Of a DNA stretch of 64,000 nt, positions 49,211 through 60,400 are shown piece by piece (the first letter of the stretch is position 1; each line of letters opens with the position of its first letter). The notes under the pieces are model-generated. The model did not search any database, had not been told where the DNA came from, and saw nothing but the letters and a program-made list of their open reading frames with translations. The translations under genes were made by a program, and so were the position numbers. The DNA is from an uncultured Odoribacter sp. (GTDB lineage: Bacteria > Bacteroidota > Bacteroidia > Bacteroidales > Marinifilaceae), in the NCBI GenBank assembly GCA_910578985.1, contig CAJTSF010000009.1:16842-80841 (forward strand). Reading direction: 5' to 3'.

Positions 49211-51751
49211 TTAATTACCCTTTTTATCTTCTTGTTTTACAGTCTTTAACATGGCAGGTGCAAAAGTACCTTGAATAATCGCCTGTTTGTCTGTCGATGC
49301 GCCCGAATCGGAATAAGGAGTCACCACCCTCCGCTTGAAACGATGGTCATATCCCGAAACGGAATCCCGCTCGCTATAGGTATATTTGTCAAAATACAAA
49401 TTCCGGTTGCACTCCCCATCCATGATTTTCCAACTTCCGCCGTTCTCCGAAGTGTACCACAAATAAATGCACTCCCGCTCATCCGCTCCGGCAGGGATAT
49501 TACCTTCCAGCCAATAGGTGGGTTCGACCAATACGTCCGTCACATTTCCGCTCTCCGTAGTCTGTTCATTCTCCAGAATCAGAATGGAAGTCAAAGGTTC
49601 CCCGTCCGGTACGGAACGCCCTAATCGGAAAGACACTAGCGAATCGCGCGTCATGACATCGGTGAAATAATCCATACACCAGGTACGGTCGGACACTTGC
49701 AACTCTCGCGCCCTGCTCCGGTAACTCCCCCCTCGCACGGCAATGGCTTCCGGATTTTCAAGCCAACGTTTATTTTTGGCACCGTTATAAGCACCCGTCT
49801 GGATATCTATACTCCCGTCCCCATGGGAAATATCATGACCTGCCGCCGTCAAACCTGAGCCTGTTTCCGTTTTAAGGACAGTCAGACCTAAATGATTGAC
49901 ATTATAGTACATCTCTGCTAAATTTCCGCTCAATTCGAAAATACCCCAGAAACTCGCTCCTGAATGGATCCGTCCTTTCTGTTGCCCGCTGAAAGCCCCC
50001 GTACGGACAGGTCCCGTATAATATCCGTCATAATTGGCATTACCCGTCTGGACAGTCTCTGTTTCCATGCCGGGATTGTCTACCCCGCTGATAGCGATCA
50101 ATTGACTCGTATGCCACGCATACTCCGCCTTGACAGGCATTTCAGGATATAAATGCCGGCACATCTTTTCATACTCGATTTCGCTCAATGGCCGTAAGCA
50201 TGCCCAATCCGCATACGACAGCATATCCCGTATATTCATGAAATTGCAGGCGATATTCTGCCCGTCGGCATCCCCGTCGGCACCATCCGCCATCTCCAGA
50301 TTACAGGCGAACACGGCGGGCATTCCCGTCACTTTGGTGGCAAGCATGATTCCGTTGCGGGCATTCGGGCATGCACGCTCCCCGAAAATATATTCTCCCT
50401 TCTGCATGGCATCCAGACGTCCGTCTAAAATCGAATTTTGTTGCAAATAATTCAATTGATTCAAAAATCCGACATACTGCTCTTGGCTGATTTCATATTT
50501 CATGGCATAAAAACCACGATAGCCGTTAGGAAAAGTCTCCGCAATGGTCCCTTGTGCCCATGTCGATCCGTCGCGAGCCCACAAACCGTTAATCGAATCC
50601 TTAATGGTCGTCGGTCCGTCGATTAATACGGTATGATTCAATACGGCTTCCAAATCGCGTTCGGTACTCATCCCGATACTCTTGACTTCCGGGACTCCGG
50701 CACGCATTCCTTCAACCACAAGACGGTAACTGCGGTAACTGTCGAAATTCACACCATTGGTGTCGATAGCTATCGCTCGGGCTATCGGATAAGAATCTTT
50801 GGAAAAACTCCAATTCTCATTACCCTCTCCACGCCATAGGACTTTCCAATCCGGATTGGTAGAAGTCGGATCTTGAGAACCTTCCAAACGAAAGAAAGTC
50901 GGAATATAATTCGAATGAGCCAAAGAGGCATTGACGCCGAAATAAGTGATTCTTTTTCTGATGCCTTCCCCGAAATCGACCCACCAACGGCAATCCGTCG
51001 AGGTGCCTATCCAACAACTGTTGGTCGTACTGGCATTGTCATTCATACGGTCTGCTGCCAAACGGGGATTCCCTGCACTTGCCTGATAAGTGAAATCCGA
51101 ACCGATAATATCATATTCTGCCGGCAGTGGAAAAGCCACATTGGCAAAACCCTTATTGGCAACTCCATCACCTAAGCGGAAAGGCCCTCGGGGAACATAT
51201 ACCATCTCGATGGCATGAGCGGAAATCATGACCTTCCCGTCTTCAATATCCTTTGTCGTCAATTGCTTGAGTACCATTTGACGGGCAAAATCCCAAGTAA
51301 ATTCTAATCTTAGCTCATTTTTTTCCCAATGTCCCATCCCTTTACGAAAAACATATACCCCTCCGTTCAAATGATTTCCGGTGACACTTAACGGACATAA
51401 CCAGTAATCGAACTCATCGGCGGCAGTTCCCAATAACCGGACTCCGTCATCCTGTATGAATAAGTGGTTCCAATTCTCTTTTGCCGTCTTGTCGTCTGCT
51501 TTGACATCCTCTCTCTTTTTAAATTTGAAAAACAAATATACGGCATCATGGTTTTGCCAGTCTCTCCAAGAGTTTTCCCAACTGAGTTTCACTGTGACAG
51601 GCAACTTGGTCCCTTGCATCGCGGTAATTTTCCACTCGACAGAATCAACCTTGACACGATTCCCCCGACTGGTCAAACAAAGCAACAAACCGATGCATAA
51701 CGCAACACCGAATCTCACTGTAGTTCTGTAAAACATGACCATCTTATTCAT
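49211..51751 (-). CDS. Secreted FGE-like/discoidin protein without a C-terminal tip module (1)
   Basis: An 846-residue protein. A long signal region ends LCLTSRG/NRVKV. Two internal ATGs (codons 4 and 6) are possible starts, but the first ATG overlaps the upstream stop (ATGAATAA), which suggests translational coupling. The FGE-like domain runs from EMVYVPRGPFRLGDG (~182) to RGGSYRS (~672), with the discoidin-like insert between (NPRLAADRMNDN, WWVDFGEG, ITYFGVNA). The protein ends soon after the Ig-like domain (YLWYTSENGGSWKIMDG, then RRVVTPYSDSG...) with a short charged tail (KQEDKKGN). The missing tip looks original or cleanly lost: there is no stop-interrupted remnant in the 11-bp gap. It may act as a bare platform or subunit. 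Confidence 0.87.
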   Translation of the reverse strand: MNKMVMFYRTTVRFGVALCIGLLLCLTSRGNRVKVDSVEWKITAMQGTKLPVTVKLSWENSWRDWQNHDAVYLFFKFKKREDVKADDKTAKENWNHLFIQDDGVRLLGTAADEFDYWLCPLSVTGNHLNGGVYVFRKGMGHWEKNELRLEFTWDFARQMVLKQLTTKDIEDGKVMISAHAIEMVYVPRGPFRLGDGVANKGFANVAFPLPAEYDIIGSDFTYQASAGNPRLAADRMNDNASTTNSCWIGTSTDCRWWVDFGEGIRKRITYFGVNASLAHSNYIPTFFRLEGSQDPTSTNPDWKVLWRGEGNENWSFSKDSYPIARAIAIDTNGVNFDSYRSYRLVVEGMRAGVPEVKSIGMSTERDLEAVLNHTVLIDGPTTIKDSINGLWARDGSTWAQGTIAETFPNGYRGFYAMKYEISQEQYVGFLNQLNYLQQNSILDGRLDAMQKGEYIFGERACPNARNGIMLATKVTGMPAVFACNLEMADGADGDADGQNIACNFMNIRDMLSYADWACLRPLSEIEYEKMCRHLYPEMPVKAEYAWHTSQLIAISGVDNPGMETETVQTGNANYDGYYTGPVRTGAFSGQQKGRIHSGASFWGIFELSGNLAEMYYNVNHLGLTVLKTETGSGLTAAGHDISHGDGSIDIQTGAYNGAKNKRWLENPEAIAVRGGSYRSRARELQVSDRTWCMDYFTDVMTRDSLVSFRLGRSVPDGEPLTSILILENEQTTESGNVTDVLVEPTYWLEGNIPAGADERECIYLWYTSENGGSWKIMDGECNRNLYFDKYTYSERDSVSGYDHRFKRRVVTPYSDSGASTDKQAIIQGTFAPAMLKTVKQEDKKGN

Positions 51752-54200
51752 TGCTCAACTTTTTAAAAACCACTTCTCCGTAAAAGGATGACGATTGCTC
51801 CGAATGCCTGCTCGCCGTAGTCACTATCCGCATAAAACGGAACACCTGATCCACCAGACAATCTTTTCGAAAATCCCGGAAAATCAAATCCCGTTCGCAT
51901 GCACCGTCCAACACCTTCCACCGTCCGCCCGGGCTTTGTATTTTCCATATATAAGAATGAATTTCCCGGGTTCCTGCCGGATTATTCCCACGGATGATAT
52001 AATAATCCCCTTTATTGCAGGCAACCGTATCGCTGATATGGCGTCTGCCTTCCGTTGATTCTCCGTTCTCCAGAATCAACAGGGAAACCAGTTCTTCTCG
52101 TTGCGGTAAAGAACGCCCCAAGCGGAAGGAAGCGCTGCTGTCCCGCACATTGATATCGGTGACAAAACCATAGGCAGCCGAACGATCGGACACCCGCAAG
52201 GCAGAAGCGTCTGTTTGGAAAGAACCGCCGCGCAAAGCAAAATCCGTAGGAGCCTCTCCCCATTTTTTACCTGCATCCGAACCGTTATAGCGTCCGTCTT
52301 TCCCGACATATCCGTCTCCGTGTGCCGTATGGTATTTCTCTCCGGTCATGGTTTCCTGCAAAATCAGGATAAGCCCTTGAGGATTCGTGACATTATAATA
52401 ATATTCTGCCAGATTTCCGCTCAACTCCATATTTCCCCAATACCCTGCCCCAGCATTTTCTCTGGAAGTATTCGCCCCGGCAAAAACACCGGCACGCAAA
52501 GCTCCGTTTACTCGGGCTGCCTGGAAGTTGGCATTTCCTGTTGCTTTTTCAGTCTTCATTCCGGCATCGGTCAAGCCCCCGGCCGCCGTAATCGAAGTCG
52601 TTCCCCAGGCAAACTCTCCCGGAGTCGGCTTATAAGGATAGGGAGGACGTGCCATCTTCTCATATTCCAATTCCGTCAATGGACGCAAACAAGCCCAATC
52701 CGCATAAGCCAACATATCCGATACGCACATATAATTGCAAGCGACCTCCTGCCCGTCCCGCTCTGAACCCACTCCATCGTCCTGACTCAAATTACAGGCG
52801 AATACGGCGGGCATTCCGGCTATGCGGGTGGATAAAACAATACCGTTCCGCCAAGCAGGTTGCTCCCCGTCTCCGAATAAATACCCTCCCTCTTCAACGC
52901 TTTCGACCAAACCGTCCAGCAGGGTATTCTGTTGTTCAAAAGTCAGTTTATTTAAAAAACCGACATATTGTTCCTGCGTGATTTCATACTTCATGGCATA
53001 AAAATCCCGGAAGCCGTTAGGGAAAGTGGTCGGAAGATTACCGATCCATGAAACACTGTCGGCTGCACATAATCCATAAATCGAATCTTTCGATACGACA
53101 GTCCCGTCGATAACTGTCGTATAATCGTTTAGGGAGGCAAGGTCCTGCTCTGTCATTCCGATAGAGGTAACGACAGGACTTCCGCTTTTCATCCCTTTCA
53201 CCACGATTCGGTAACGTCTGGAAGAAACAGGATTCTTGATACGTACCGCCTTTTCTACAGGATAGGCATCCGTTGCTTTGCTCCAGCAGGAATCGCCGGC
53301 AAAACTTTCTACGATGTTCCATCCTTGGTTAAAACCGTTTCGCTCGTATGACAACTCGACGGTAGTCGGAATACCGGGTGTCACTCCTGTGGCGGATTTG
53401 GCACTGTTCACTCCGAAATAACGTATGGTTTTTTCATTACCTTCACCGAAATCAATGATAATATAAGGTTCGCTACCCCTGCCTATCCACATGCTCTGTG
53501 TGGAAGTGCTGTTATCATTCACCCGATCTCCGACCCGTTCCGCTCCCTCGCTTTCTTCATTGGTCAGGAATGTACAAATCGGACTGACCACATCATACTC
53601 CGGCAAAATAGGAAACCAAGTGGAGCGGAAAGCATTTTCCGATAAATTATCCCCCACACGGAAAGCGCCTCCCGGCACATACACCATCTCTATCGCATGG
53701 GCTGAGATCAACAAACGGTTATTCTGCACATCTTCGCTGGTTAGAGGTTGTTTTTGGTGGGTAATATTCCACGCAAGCGTGACCTGCATGGAATTATCTC
53801 CCCGACTGTTCGCGTTCCGGAAAAGATAAACACCCACATTACGCTCATTCCCCTCCCCGCCTAACGGGCAAAGCCAATAACCGTAACGCCCGCTTATTTC
53901 CTCTCCTTCCCGGATTTCACACTCCTGATCCGCCAAATACAAATGTTGCCACTCTTCGGTTGCTTGCAAAGCATCTTGGATATCTTTTTTCTTTATTTTA
54001 AAGAACAAATACACCGCATCGTGATTGTAGGCATCACGCCAGGAATTGTCCCATTCCACCGTGCAGGTCATCTTCACGATATTATTGGAAGACACGGCTT
54101 CTCTTGACCAATTCAACTGAGTTACCCTGACATTATTAGCTGCGGTTTCCCCTATACATATCAATAAGAACAAACCTATAATAATATATATACGCGCCAT
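51744..54200 (-). CDS. Secreted FGE-like/discoidin protein without a C-terminal tip module (2)
   Basis: The shortest complete paralog, at 818 residues. The signal peptide ends ETAA/NNVRV. The FGE-like domain runs from EMVYVPGGAFRVGDN (~170) to RGGSFQT (~655). The discoidin-like insert has the form EGAERVGDRVNDN, YIIIDFGEG, IRYFGVNS. It ends directly after the Ig-like domain (YIWKIQSPGGRWKVLDG, then SSSFYGEVVFKKLSNE). It overlaps the next gene by 8 bp, so the two tip-less paralogs are adjacent and probably made together. Whether they are functional partners of the tipped copies is inference. Confidence 0.87.
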   Translation of the reverse strand: MARIYIIIGLFLLICIGETAANNVRVTQLNWSREAVSSNNIVKMTCTVEWDNSWRDAYNHDAVYLFFKIKKKDIQDALQATEEWQHLYLADQECEIREGEEISGRYGYWLCPLGGEGNERNVGVYLFRNANSRGDNSMQVTLAWNITHQKQPLTSEDVQNNRLLISAHAIEMVYVPGGAFRVGDNLSENAFRSTWFPILPEYDVVSPICTFLTNEESEGAERVGDRVNDNSTSTQSMWIGRGSEPYIIIDFGEGNEKTIRYFGVNSAKSATGVTPGIPTTVELSYERNGFNQGWNIVESFAGDSCWSKATDAYPVEKAVRIKNPVSSRRYRIVVKGMKSGSPVVTSIGMTEQDLASLNDYTTVIDGTVVSKDSIYGLCAADSVSWIGNLPTTFPNGFRDFYAMKYEITQEQYVGFLNKLTFEQQNTLLDGLVESVEEGGYLFGDGEQPAWRNGIVLSTRIAGMPAVFACNLSQDDGVGSERDGQEVACNYMCVSDMLAYADWACLRPLTELEYEKMARPPYPYKPTPGEFAWGTTSITAAGGLTDAGMKTEKATGNANFQAARVNGALRAGVFAGANTSRENAGAGYWGNMELSGNLAEYYYNVTNPQGLILILQETMTGEKYHTAHGDGYVGKDGRYNGSDAGKKWGEAPTDFALRGGSFQTDASALRVSDRSAAYGFVTDINVRDSSASFRLGRSLPQREELVSLLILENGESTEGRRHISDTVACNKGDYYIIRGNNPAGTREIHSYIWKIQSPGGRWKVLDGACERDLIFRDFRKDCLVDQVFRFMRIVTTASRHSEQSSSFYGEVVFKKLSNE

Positions 54201-54206
54201 AATTTA

Positions 54207-57200
54207 TCATTTTACAAACAACAGTACATTATACGCATCCGATGCTCCGTTACCCCCCGAACCGACATCCACTTGATTCACATTCGAATCGAATACACAA
54301 TCCTCCAAAGAACCCAATCCCCAGTCCGCTTCATCCTGTTCGCAGTCAAATCCGGAAATCACCCCTTGAGAATCCGAACCGTCGCATTTGGCTATGGAAA
54401 TCCTGTTTTGCCGGAATCCCGAACCGGTCACGCCGATCGGATCTATCCACGGAAAATCCGTATAAGTGGCATTAACTAATTTGATGTTCAACGTGCGGTA
54501 ACAACCGGAAGAATTCAGATTCGGAAAATCTCTTAATGCTTCGGTAAAAAAGTTCGACAAAGTCATTTGTTCCAAAGAAGTAGTGGTGATAAACGATTTA
54601 TCCGGCACCCCTATAGTCCGGAACATCATATAATCGACAGGACAGGAAGTCCACGCCCCACCTTTGGCATCCTCAAAAACAGTCGTGTCCGTGGCATTGC
54701 CGAATACTTCCGTTCCGGTCCAGTAAGCTTTGTCCGTACACCAGTGTTTCGTGTCATGATTGGAGAATTTTCCGGCCAACATCCATCCTCCTCCATCGGT
54801 GGTCATGTCGCAATATACATCAAAAGGAGGAATCGGACCGTCTCCGTCCGGATCGATACGGTAAACCCCGTCTCCCGTAACGCCTTCATAAACATAAGGA
54901 AATTTGGGGTAACGATACTCGCGGGCGGAACGCGCATAAGTCCCGTCTGCCCAACAGCGGTAAGCTCCGCTTTGCATAATATTCGTTTTTAGCTCCAAAG
55001 TCACGTAATATTGGGATGATGACTCGGAATCATTGTTTATCGTCACCACTTTCCGCTTGAAACTATACGTTTGGCTGGTCAAAGTATCCTTGCGGAATCC
55101 CGTAAATATCAAATCGCGTCCGCTCTCTCCTTCCAATAATTTCCACCGTCCTCCGTTCTCCCGGATATACCATATATAAGAGCACACTTTGGCGCCGGGA
55201 ACCGGTTCGTTTCCACTAATCCGGTAAGTACGCACGTTTCGGAACACTTGGTCCGATACATTTTTCCCTTCCGTTGTCTCTCCGTTTTCCAAGGTCAATA
55301 CGGACACCAATTCCTCCTCTTCCGGCAACGAACGTCCCAAACGAAAAGAAGTCGTGCTGTCCCGATGGGTGATGAGGGTAAAATAATTATAGGCATAACT
55401 GCGGTCGCTCACAGCCAAAAAGATGGAGTCGCTCGCCCAACTTCCTCCCCGAATACCGAAATACAAGGGATTGACAGACCATTGCATGGAATTGCCCCGA
55501 TAACCGTCATACGCACCTGTCGCACTCAGATATCCGTCTCCGTGTGCCGTATGGTGTATCCCTCCCGAATAAGTTTCAGGCCAAAGCAATCTCATGCCCA
55601 AAGCACCGCCGATCAATTTGGTATTGTAATAAATCTCCGCCACATTGCCACTCAAGTCCATGACACCGGAAAAGCCGGCTCCGGATTGTTCTCTGGTCGT
55701 ATTTGCCGTTGCAAATGCGCCCACTCGTATCGGTCCTTCGAAAGAAGGTTCACGACCGAAATTGGCATTCCCCGTTTCCGGTTTCTCCGTATTCTTCCCC
55801 GCTGTCATGCCCAACACACCCGGAGCAATGGCACGTAATGTATTCCAGGCAAATTCTCCTTTCAACGGCATGGCAGGGAAAGGACGCCGTGACATTTTCT
55901 CAAACTCCATTTCCGTCAAAGGGCGCAGGCAAGCCCAGTCCGCATAAGCCAACATATCGGACACACTCATATAATTGCAGGCAATCATCTGGCCGTCAGC
56001 CTCACGGGAAGCAGGATCGGAACCGTCCAAATTGTTGGCAAATACCACAGGTAAGCCCTCCGGTTTCGCCGCCACGATAATTCCGTTCCGGAAAGATAAA
56101 CTCCCGTTCTCTCCGAAAATATAATCTCCGACAGGAATGCCTCCCAATTGCCCCCCTAACAATTGATTTTGCTGCGCATAATCCAATTTATTCAAAAAAC
56201 GCACATATTGTTCCTGTGTAATAGGGTACTTCATGGCAAAAAACGGCTTATACCCCGTCGGAAAAGTCTTGGGTATGGAACCGGTCCACACCTCTTGGTC
56301 GAAAGCCCCCAAACCACGTAAAGTATCTTTTGCTATGACCGCACCATCGATTACGACTGTTTTATCGACTAAATGGTCCAGATTCGCTTCCGTCATGGCT
56401 ATCGTATTGACGACCGGATAGCCCGCATTCATCCTGTCGATATAAATACGATAAAAACGGAATTTCTTTATTTTGGTGGTATCCAATAAAATTGCCCGTT
56501 CTGCCGGATAAGCGTCTTGCGCCATCACCCAATTGCTTTTCCCGTCACCTTCCCACAAAACGGTCGGAGAATCCGTCTCTTTATTGAAGGCTTCCACCCT
56601 GAAGGTAACCGGATAATTGTTCGGAAAGTACTTAGAGGCATTAATCCCGACATATCGGATTTTCTTTTCATTCCCTTCACCGAAATCGATTCGCCAATAA
56701 TTGGCTGTTCCGGCGACCCCAACCCAGGCATTGGCTGTATCGCTCAAATTCTCATTGACATGATTCGCTGCACGTATTCCGTTCTTGCCCGTGGAACGAA
56801 TGTCATAAGTCGCTTTCACCTCATCGTATTCAGGCAAAACAGGAACGATTTTCTTTCCAAAAGTTGCTGCAGAAACTCCATCCCCAATCCGAAAAGCTCC
56901 TTGGGGCACATAAACCATCTCTATCGCTTGCGCTGAAATCAATATTTCATTGTTTTCTATCTGAGAAGCAATCAATGATTTGCCTATCTGCTTGGCGATA
57001 TTCCAACTCACCGTTACATCCACAGAGCTGTTACCATAACCGTTCTTGTTCCTATAGATATAAATACCCGTATTATAATCGATACCTGCTGCACTCAAGG
57101 GACTTAACCAAAAAGAATAACCGTCCACTTGGGCAGTTCCATATCCCAACTTATTTCCCTCGTCTTGCAAATACAAATGATGCCATTTTTCAACTCCGGG

Positions 57201-57428
57201 CGCATTCTCCGCATCTTTCACCTTAAACTTGAAAAAAACATATACGGCATCATAATTAAAATCATCTCTCCACGAATTATCCCAAGACACATTAAAAGTC
57301 ATCTTTAATACGGGATTGGAAGTTGATACCGAAGTGTTATCCCATTTCAAATCTTCGATTCTGACGTGATTGGAAAACACGTCCAATGATAACATCAACA
57401 ATATTAGTACATAACTAAATCGAATCAT
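54207..57428 (-). CDS. Secreted FGE-like/discoidin protein with C-terminal fibrinogen-like YCDxxxxGGGW domain
   Basis: A 1,073-residue protein with signal peptide ending DVFS/NHVRI. The FGE-like domain runs from EMVYVPQGAFRIGDG (~169) to RGGSWAS (~656), and the insert shows GIRAANHVNEN, YWRIDFGEG and IRYVGINA. The C-terminal head starts at YRCWADGTYARSAREYRYP (~823) and contains GDGVYRIDPDGDGPI and VYCDMTTDGGGWMLAGKF. It ends NVLLFVK and aligns by eye along its length with the head of the protein at 31649-34894. The last ~80 residues differ most (CDGSDSQGVISGFDCEQDEADWG here). The cysteines in that segment are candidates for a disulfide-stabilised binding face. It is the second gene of the seven-gene unit, 15 bp from its upstream neighbour. 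Confidence 0.88.
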   Translation of the reverse strand: MIRFSYVLILLMLSLDVFSNHVRIEDLKWDNTSVSTSNPVLKMTFNVSWDNSWRDDFNYDAVYVFFKFKVKDAENAPGVEKWHHLYLQDEGNKLGYGTAQVDGYSFWLSPLSAAGIDYNTGIYIYRNKNGYGNSSVDVTVSWNIAKQIGKSLIASQIENNEILISAQAIEMVYVPQGAFRIGDGVSAATFGKKIVPVLPEYDEVKATYDIRSTGKNGIRAANHVNENLSDTANAWVGVAGTANYWRIDFGEGNEKKIRYVGINASKYFPNNYPVTFRVEAFNKETDSPTVLWEGDGKSNWVMAQDAYPAERAILLDTTKIKKFRFYRIYIDRMNAGYPVVNTIAMTEANLDHLVDKTVVIDGAVIAKDTLRGLGAFDQEVWTGSIPKTFPTGYKPFFAMKYPITQEQYVRFLNKLDYAQQNQLLGGQLGGIPVGDYIFGENGSLSFRNGIIVAAKPEGLPVVFANNLDGSDPASREADGQMIACNYMSVSDMLAYADWACLRPLTEMEFEKMSRRPFPAMPLKGEFAWNTLRAIAPGVLGMTAGKNTEKPETGNANFGREPSFEGPIRVGAFATANTTREQSGAGFSGVMDLSGNVAEIYYNTKLIGGALGMRLLWPETYSGGIHHTAHGDGYLSATGAYDGYRGNSMQWSVNPLYFGIRGGSWASDSIFLAVSDRSYAYNYFTLITHRDSTTSFRLGRSLPEEEELVSVLTLENGETTEGKNVSDQVFRNVRTYRISGNEPVPGAKVCSYIWYIRENGGRWKLLEGESGRDLIFTGFRKDTLTSQTYSFKRKVVTINNDSESSSQYYVTLELKTNIMQSGAYRCWADGTYARSAREYRYPKFPYVYEGVTGDGVYRIDPDGDGPIPPFDVYCDMTTDGGGWMLAGKFSNHDTKHWCTDKAYWTGTEVFGNATDTTVFEDAKGGAWTSCPVDYMMFRTIGVPDKSFITTTSLEQMTLSNFFTEALRDFPNLNSSGCYRTLNIKLVNATYTDFPWIDPIGVTGSGFRQNRISIAKCDGSDSQGVISGFDCEQDEADWGLGSLEDCVFDSNVNQVDVGSGGNGASDAYNVLLFVK

Positions 57429-57443
57429 AAGCGCATCATCATT

Positions 57444-60400
57444 TTAATCTTTCACACAACGCACATACATTCTGTCCGAATTATAATAATTGGCATCAGA
57501 ACGCAATAACGCCGTACTCGTTCCTGTACTATTGTAAATAATGCCAAAATAATAACCATCCGAGCGATCATGAGTTTCATATTTGGGAGGTATCCAACGA
57601 GTCACATAGCAAGTCGGAGGACCGACACGCCCATGATTGGGACAATAAGTCCAATATCCCCCGCTAACCATATGAGACCACTGCTTCCTCAATAAATTAG
57701 ACGTCCACCAACGGGCATAATTGTTTATGCCCGTATAACCGGACATGTAATACCCTCCTGGAAGTGCCCCAAAATTCACATCATCTGTACCAACAGTATT
57801 CAAATCTACAAAAGTCCAATATTTACTCGCTTTCAATCTCTTTCCTGGCAATGATACCGTTCTCGCCAAAGTTGCCCATTCACTATTATCCGGCAAGTGC
57901 CATCCGTCCGGACAAGCCCCTCGTTTCCTTCCATTAGTCAATGTATTCCCGTTCGCCCCGTACCAGGTGTACATTCGTCCGAATTTCCTACAATTGTCAG
58001 CCACATTATTATAACATACCCCCGAATAGCCCGAATAATTCAGATTCTTCCCCATCCAACATTGGTTCCCAATTAATGTTGTCGGGTACACCTGATTGTC
58101 ACGGGTATCCCGCATATAATTCCCGCAACGCACATTCTTTGAAGTCGCCAATTGGCTCGGATTTCCTTTGTCCTCGATAAACACGGACAGTTCGACCACC
58201 GTATAACAGGAGTTCATCCCTTTTGTCGTCCGCTCCAATTGCACCACATTCTCCCCGTAATTTATACTCCCATCCGGACGCCGGAATTGATTGATATCGG
58301 GTACATAATGCGAAAACCTGTCACCGGAAGCATAAGTACTCAATGTTTGTACCTTTCCACGGTATATCCAACGCCATTTGAACTCGGAAGGAATCGTGGA
58401 GGCAGCATAAAATCCATCCAACGTATTCTCAAAAGCATCTATCGTATCACGGAGACGGTTAATCTGAGCATTTGCCACCTGATCGACCACAATCTCCACC
58501 TGCCCGGTTTCCGCATAAGCCGTTGTGGTGATCATCACCCGTTTAAAGTAGTAATGCTTCAAACGAGTCCAATTGTTGATGAATTTACTGTAAGTCAGGC
58601 TCGGATCGTTTTCTCCTTCCAAAATGCGCCATTTCCCGCCATCCTCCAACATATACCAAATAAAAGAATAAGCCCCTTCAACGCTCGGCTTGTTACCTAC
58701 AATCGTGTAAGTCGTCGTGTAACCGCAAATCGTATCCGACGCTCCGGTTTGTTTACTGGTTTTGCCGTTCTGCAAAGTCAAATACACATCCAAATCCCCT
58801 TTCCCATTCTGAGGCGTCATTGCGGAATACCCCAAACGGAAACTCACCGTACTGTCCCGCATCGTCGTGCTTGAAAAATACCCTTTGCTGCGGGAACGGT
58901 CTGAGGTAGCCAGATATTTCTCGCTATCCCTGTACGAACCGCCCCGTAAGGCAAATGCCGCCATGGATATAGGCCAATAAGCTTGTGCTATATCGGCAGC
59001 ACCGCTCACCGACAGATAACCGTCTCCGTGGGAATAGGCATTATACGCATTAAACTTGCGCCCTTCCGGATTAAAATTATAATAAATCTCGGACAAATTG
59101 CCACTCAAATCCATTGCTCCGTAAAAACCGACACCGGATTCTTCCTGCCCCTCTTTATTCACGGCAAAAGCCCCCACACGCAACGGACCTTTCAAAGCAT
59201 TGCCGTAATTCGCATTCCCATCGCTTGCAGTCTCATTGGCAGTACCTTCATTTTCTATCCCTGAAGGAGGCGGCAATATATTCGCCGTATTCCACGCATA
59301 TTCATGAACCAGCGGAATGATCGGGAAAGGACGTCGGGCCATTTTTTCATACTCCATCTCGGACAAAGGACGTAACCCCATCCAATCCGCATAGGCTAAC
59401 ATATCCGCTACCGACATAAAATTACAAGCGATTGTCTCGCCGTTAATCGACAACTCATCCCCTTGGGAAACATCCAAACTGTCTGCAAACGCATAAGGCT
59501 TGCCCGCTTCATCGTTCGCAATATAAATCCCGTTCCGACCGGTAACCTTTTTGGAATTTCCGAAAAGAAAATCCCCCTTCTTCAACTTGGACAAATCAGG
59601 CAACAATCCCACCTGTTGCGCCCGCGTCAATTTATTCAAAAACTTCACATACTGCTCCTGACTGATTTCATACTTCATCGCATAAAATCCCAAAAATCCC
59701 TTAGGATAATTCGGCGTGGTCACAGGGGCAGACACGTTGAGCCCCCAATCCTCTTCATCCCAGGCTCCGATTCCTTTCAACGAGTCGATGGGCACATTGG
59801 GATTGTCGATCAGCACACTGTAATCCAACAGCTTATTCACATCCACATCCGCCATGCCGATGGACTTCACCACCGGCTTCCTCCCGCCCTGCATGCTCTC
59901 GATATACACATGATAATAACGGTAAGGTTGCGGATGCTCCACCTTGATGGCATGTTCTATCGGATAAGCGTCGTCCGCCGCAATCCAGTCCTCCGGTCCT
60001 CCCTGCCACAAAGGATTCTTCATATCCGGAATATTCTTGTCGTTCGAACCGTACAACGCCCATCTTACCGGCTTGTTGTCCGGATAATGCTTGGAACCGT
60101 TCACCCCGAAGAAACGGATAGTGCGCCAATCCTTTTGATTCTCTCCGAAATCGATACGCCAGGATACTTGAGTGCTTTTGTTCGGAGCCCAACAACTGGA
60201 TGTCCCGGATTCATTGTCATTGATTCGGTCGGCAGCCAATTCCGGATGCGAATCACCGCCCGTAATATCCTCTATAAGAAAATCGCCGCTCACGATATCG
60301 TATTCCTCCGGAATAGGGGTGTGGAACTTGCGGAATGTTTTCTCCGAATTACTGTCGCCCAACTTGAAAGCACCTGTCGGCACATACACCATCTCAACCC

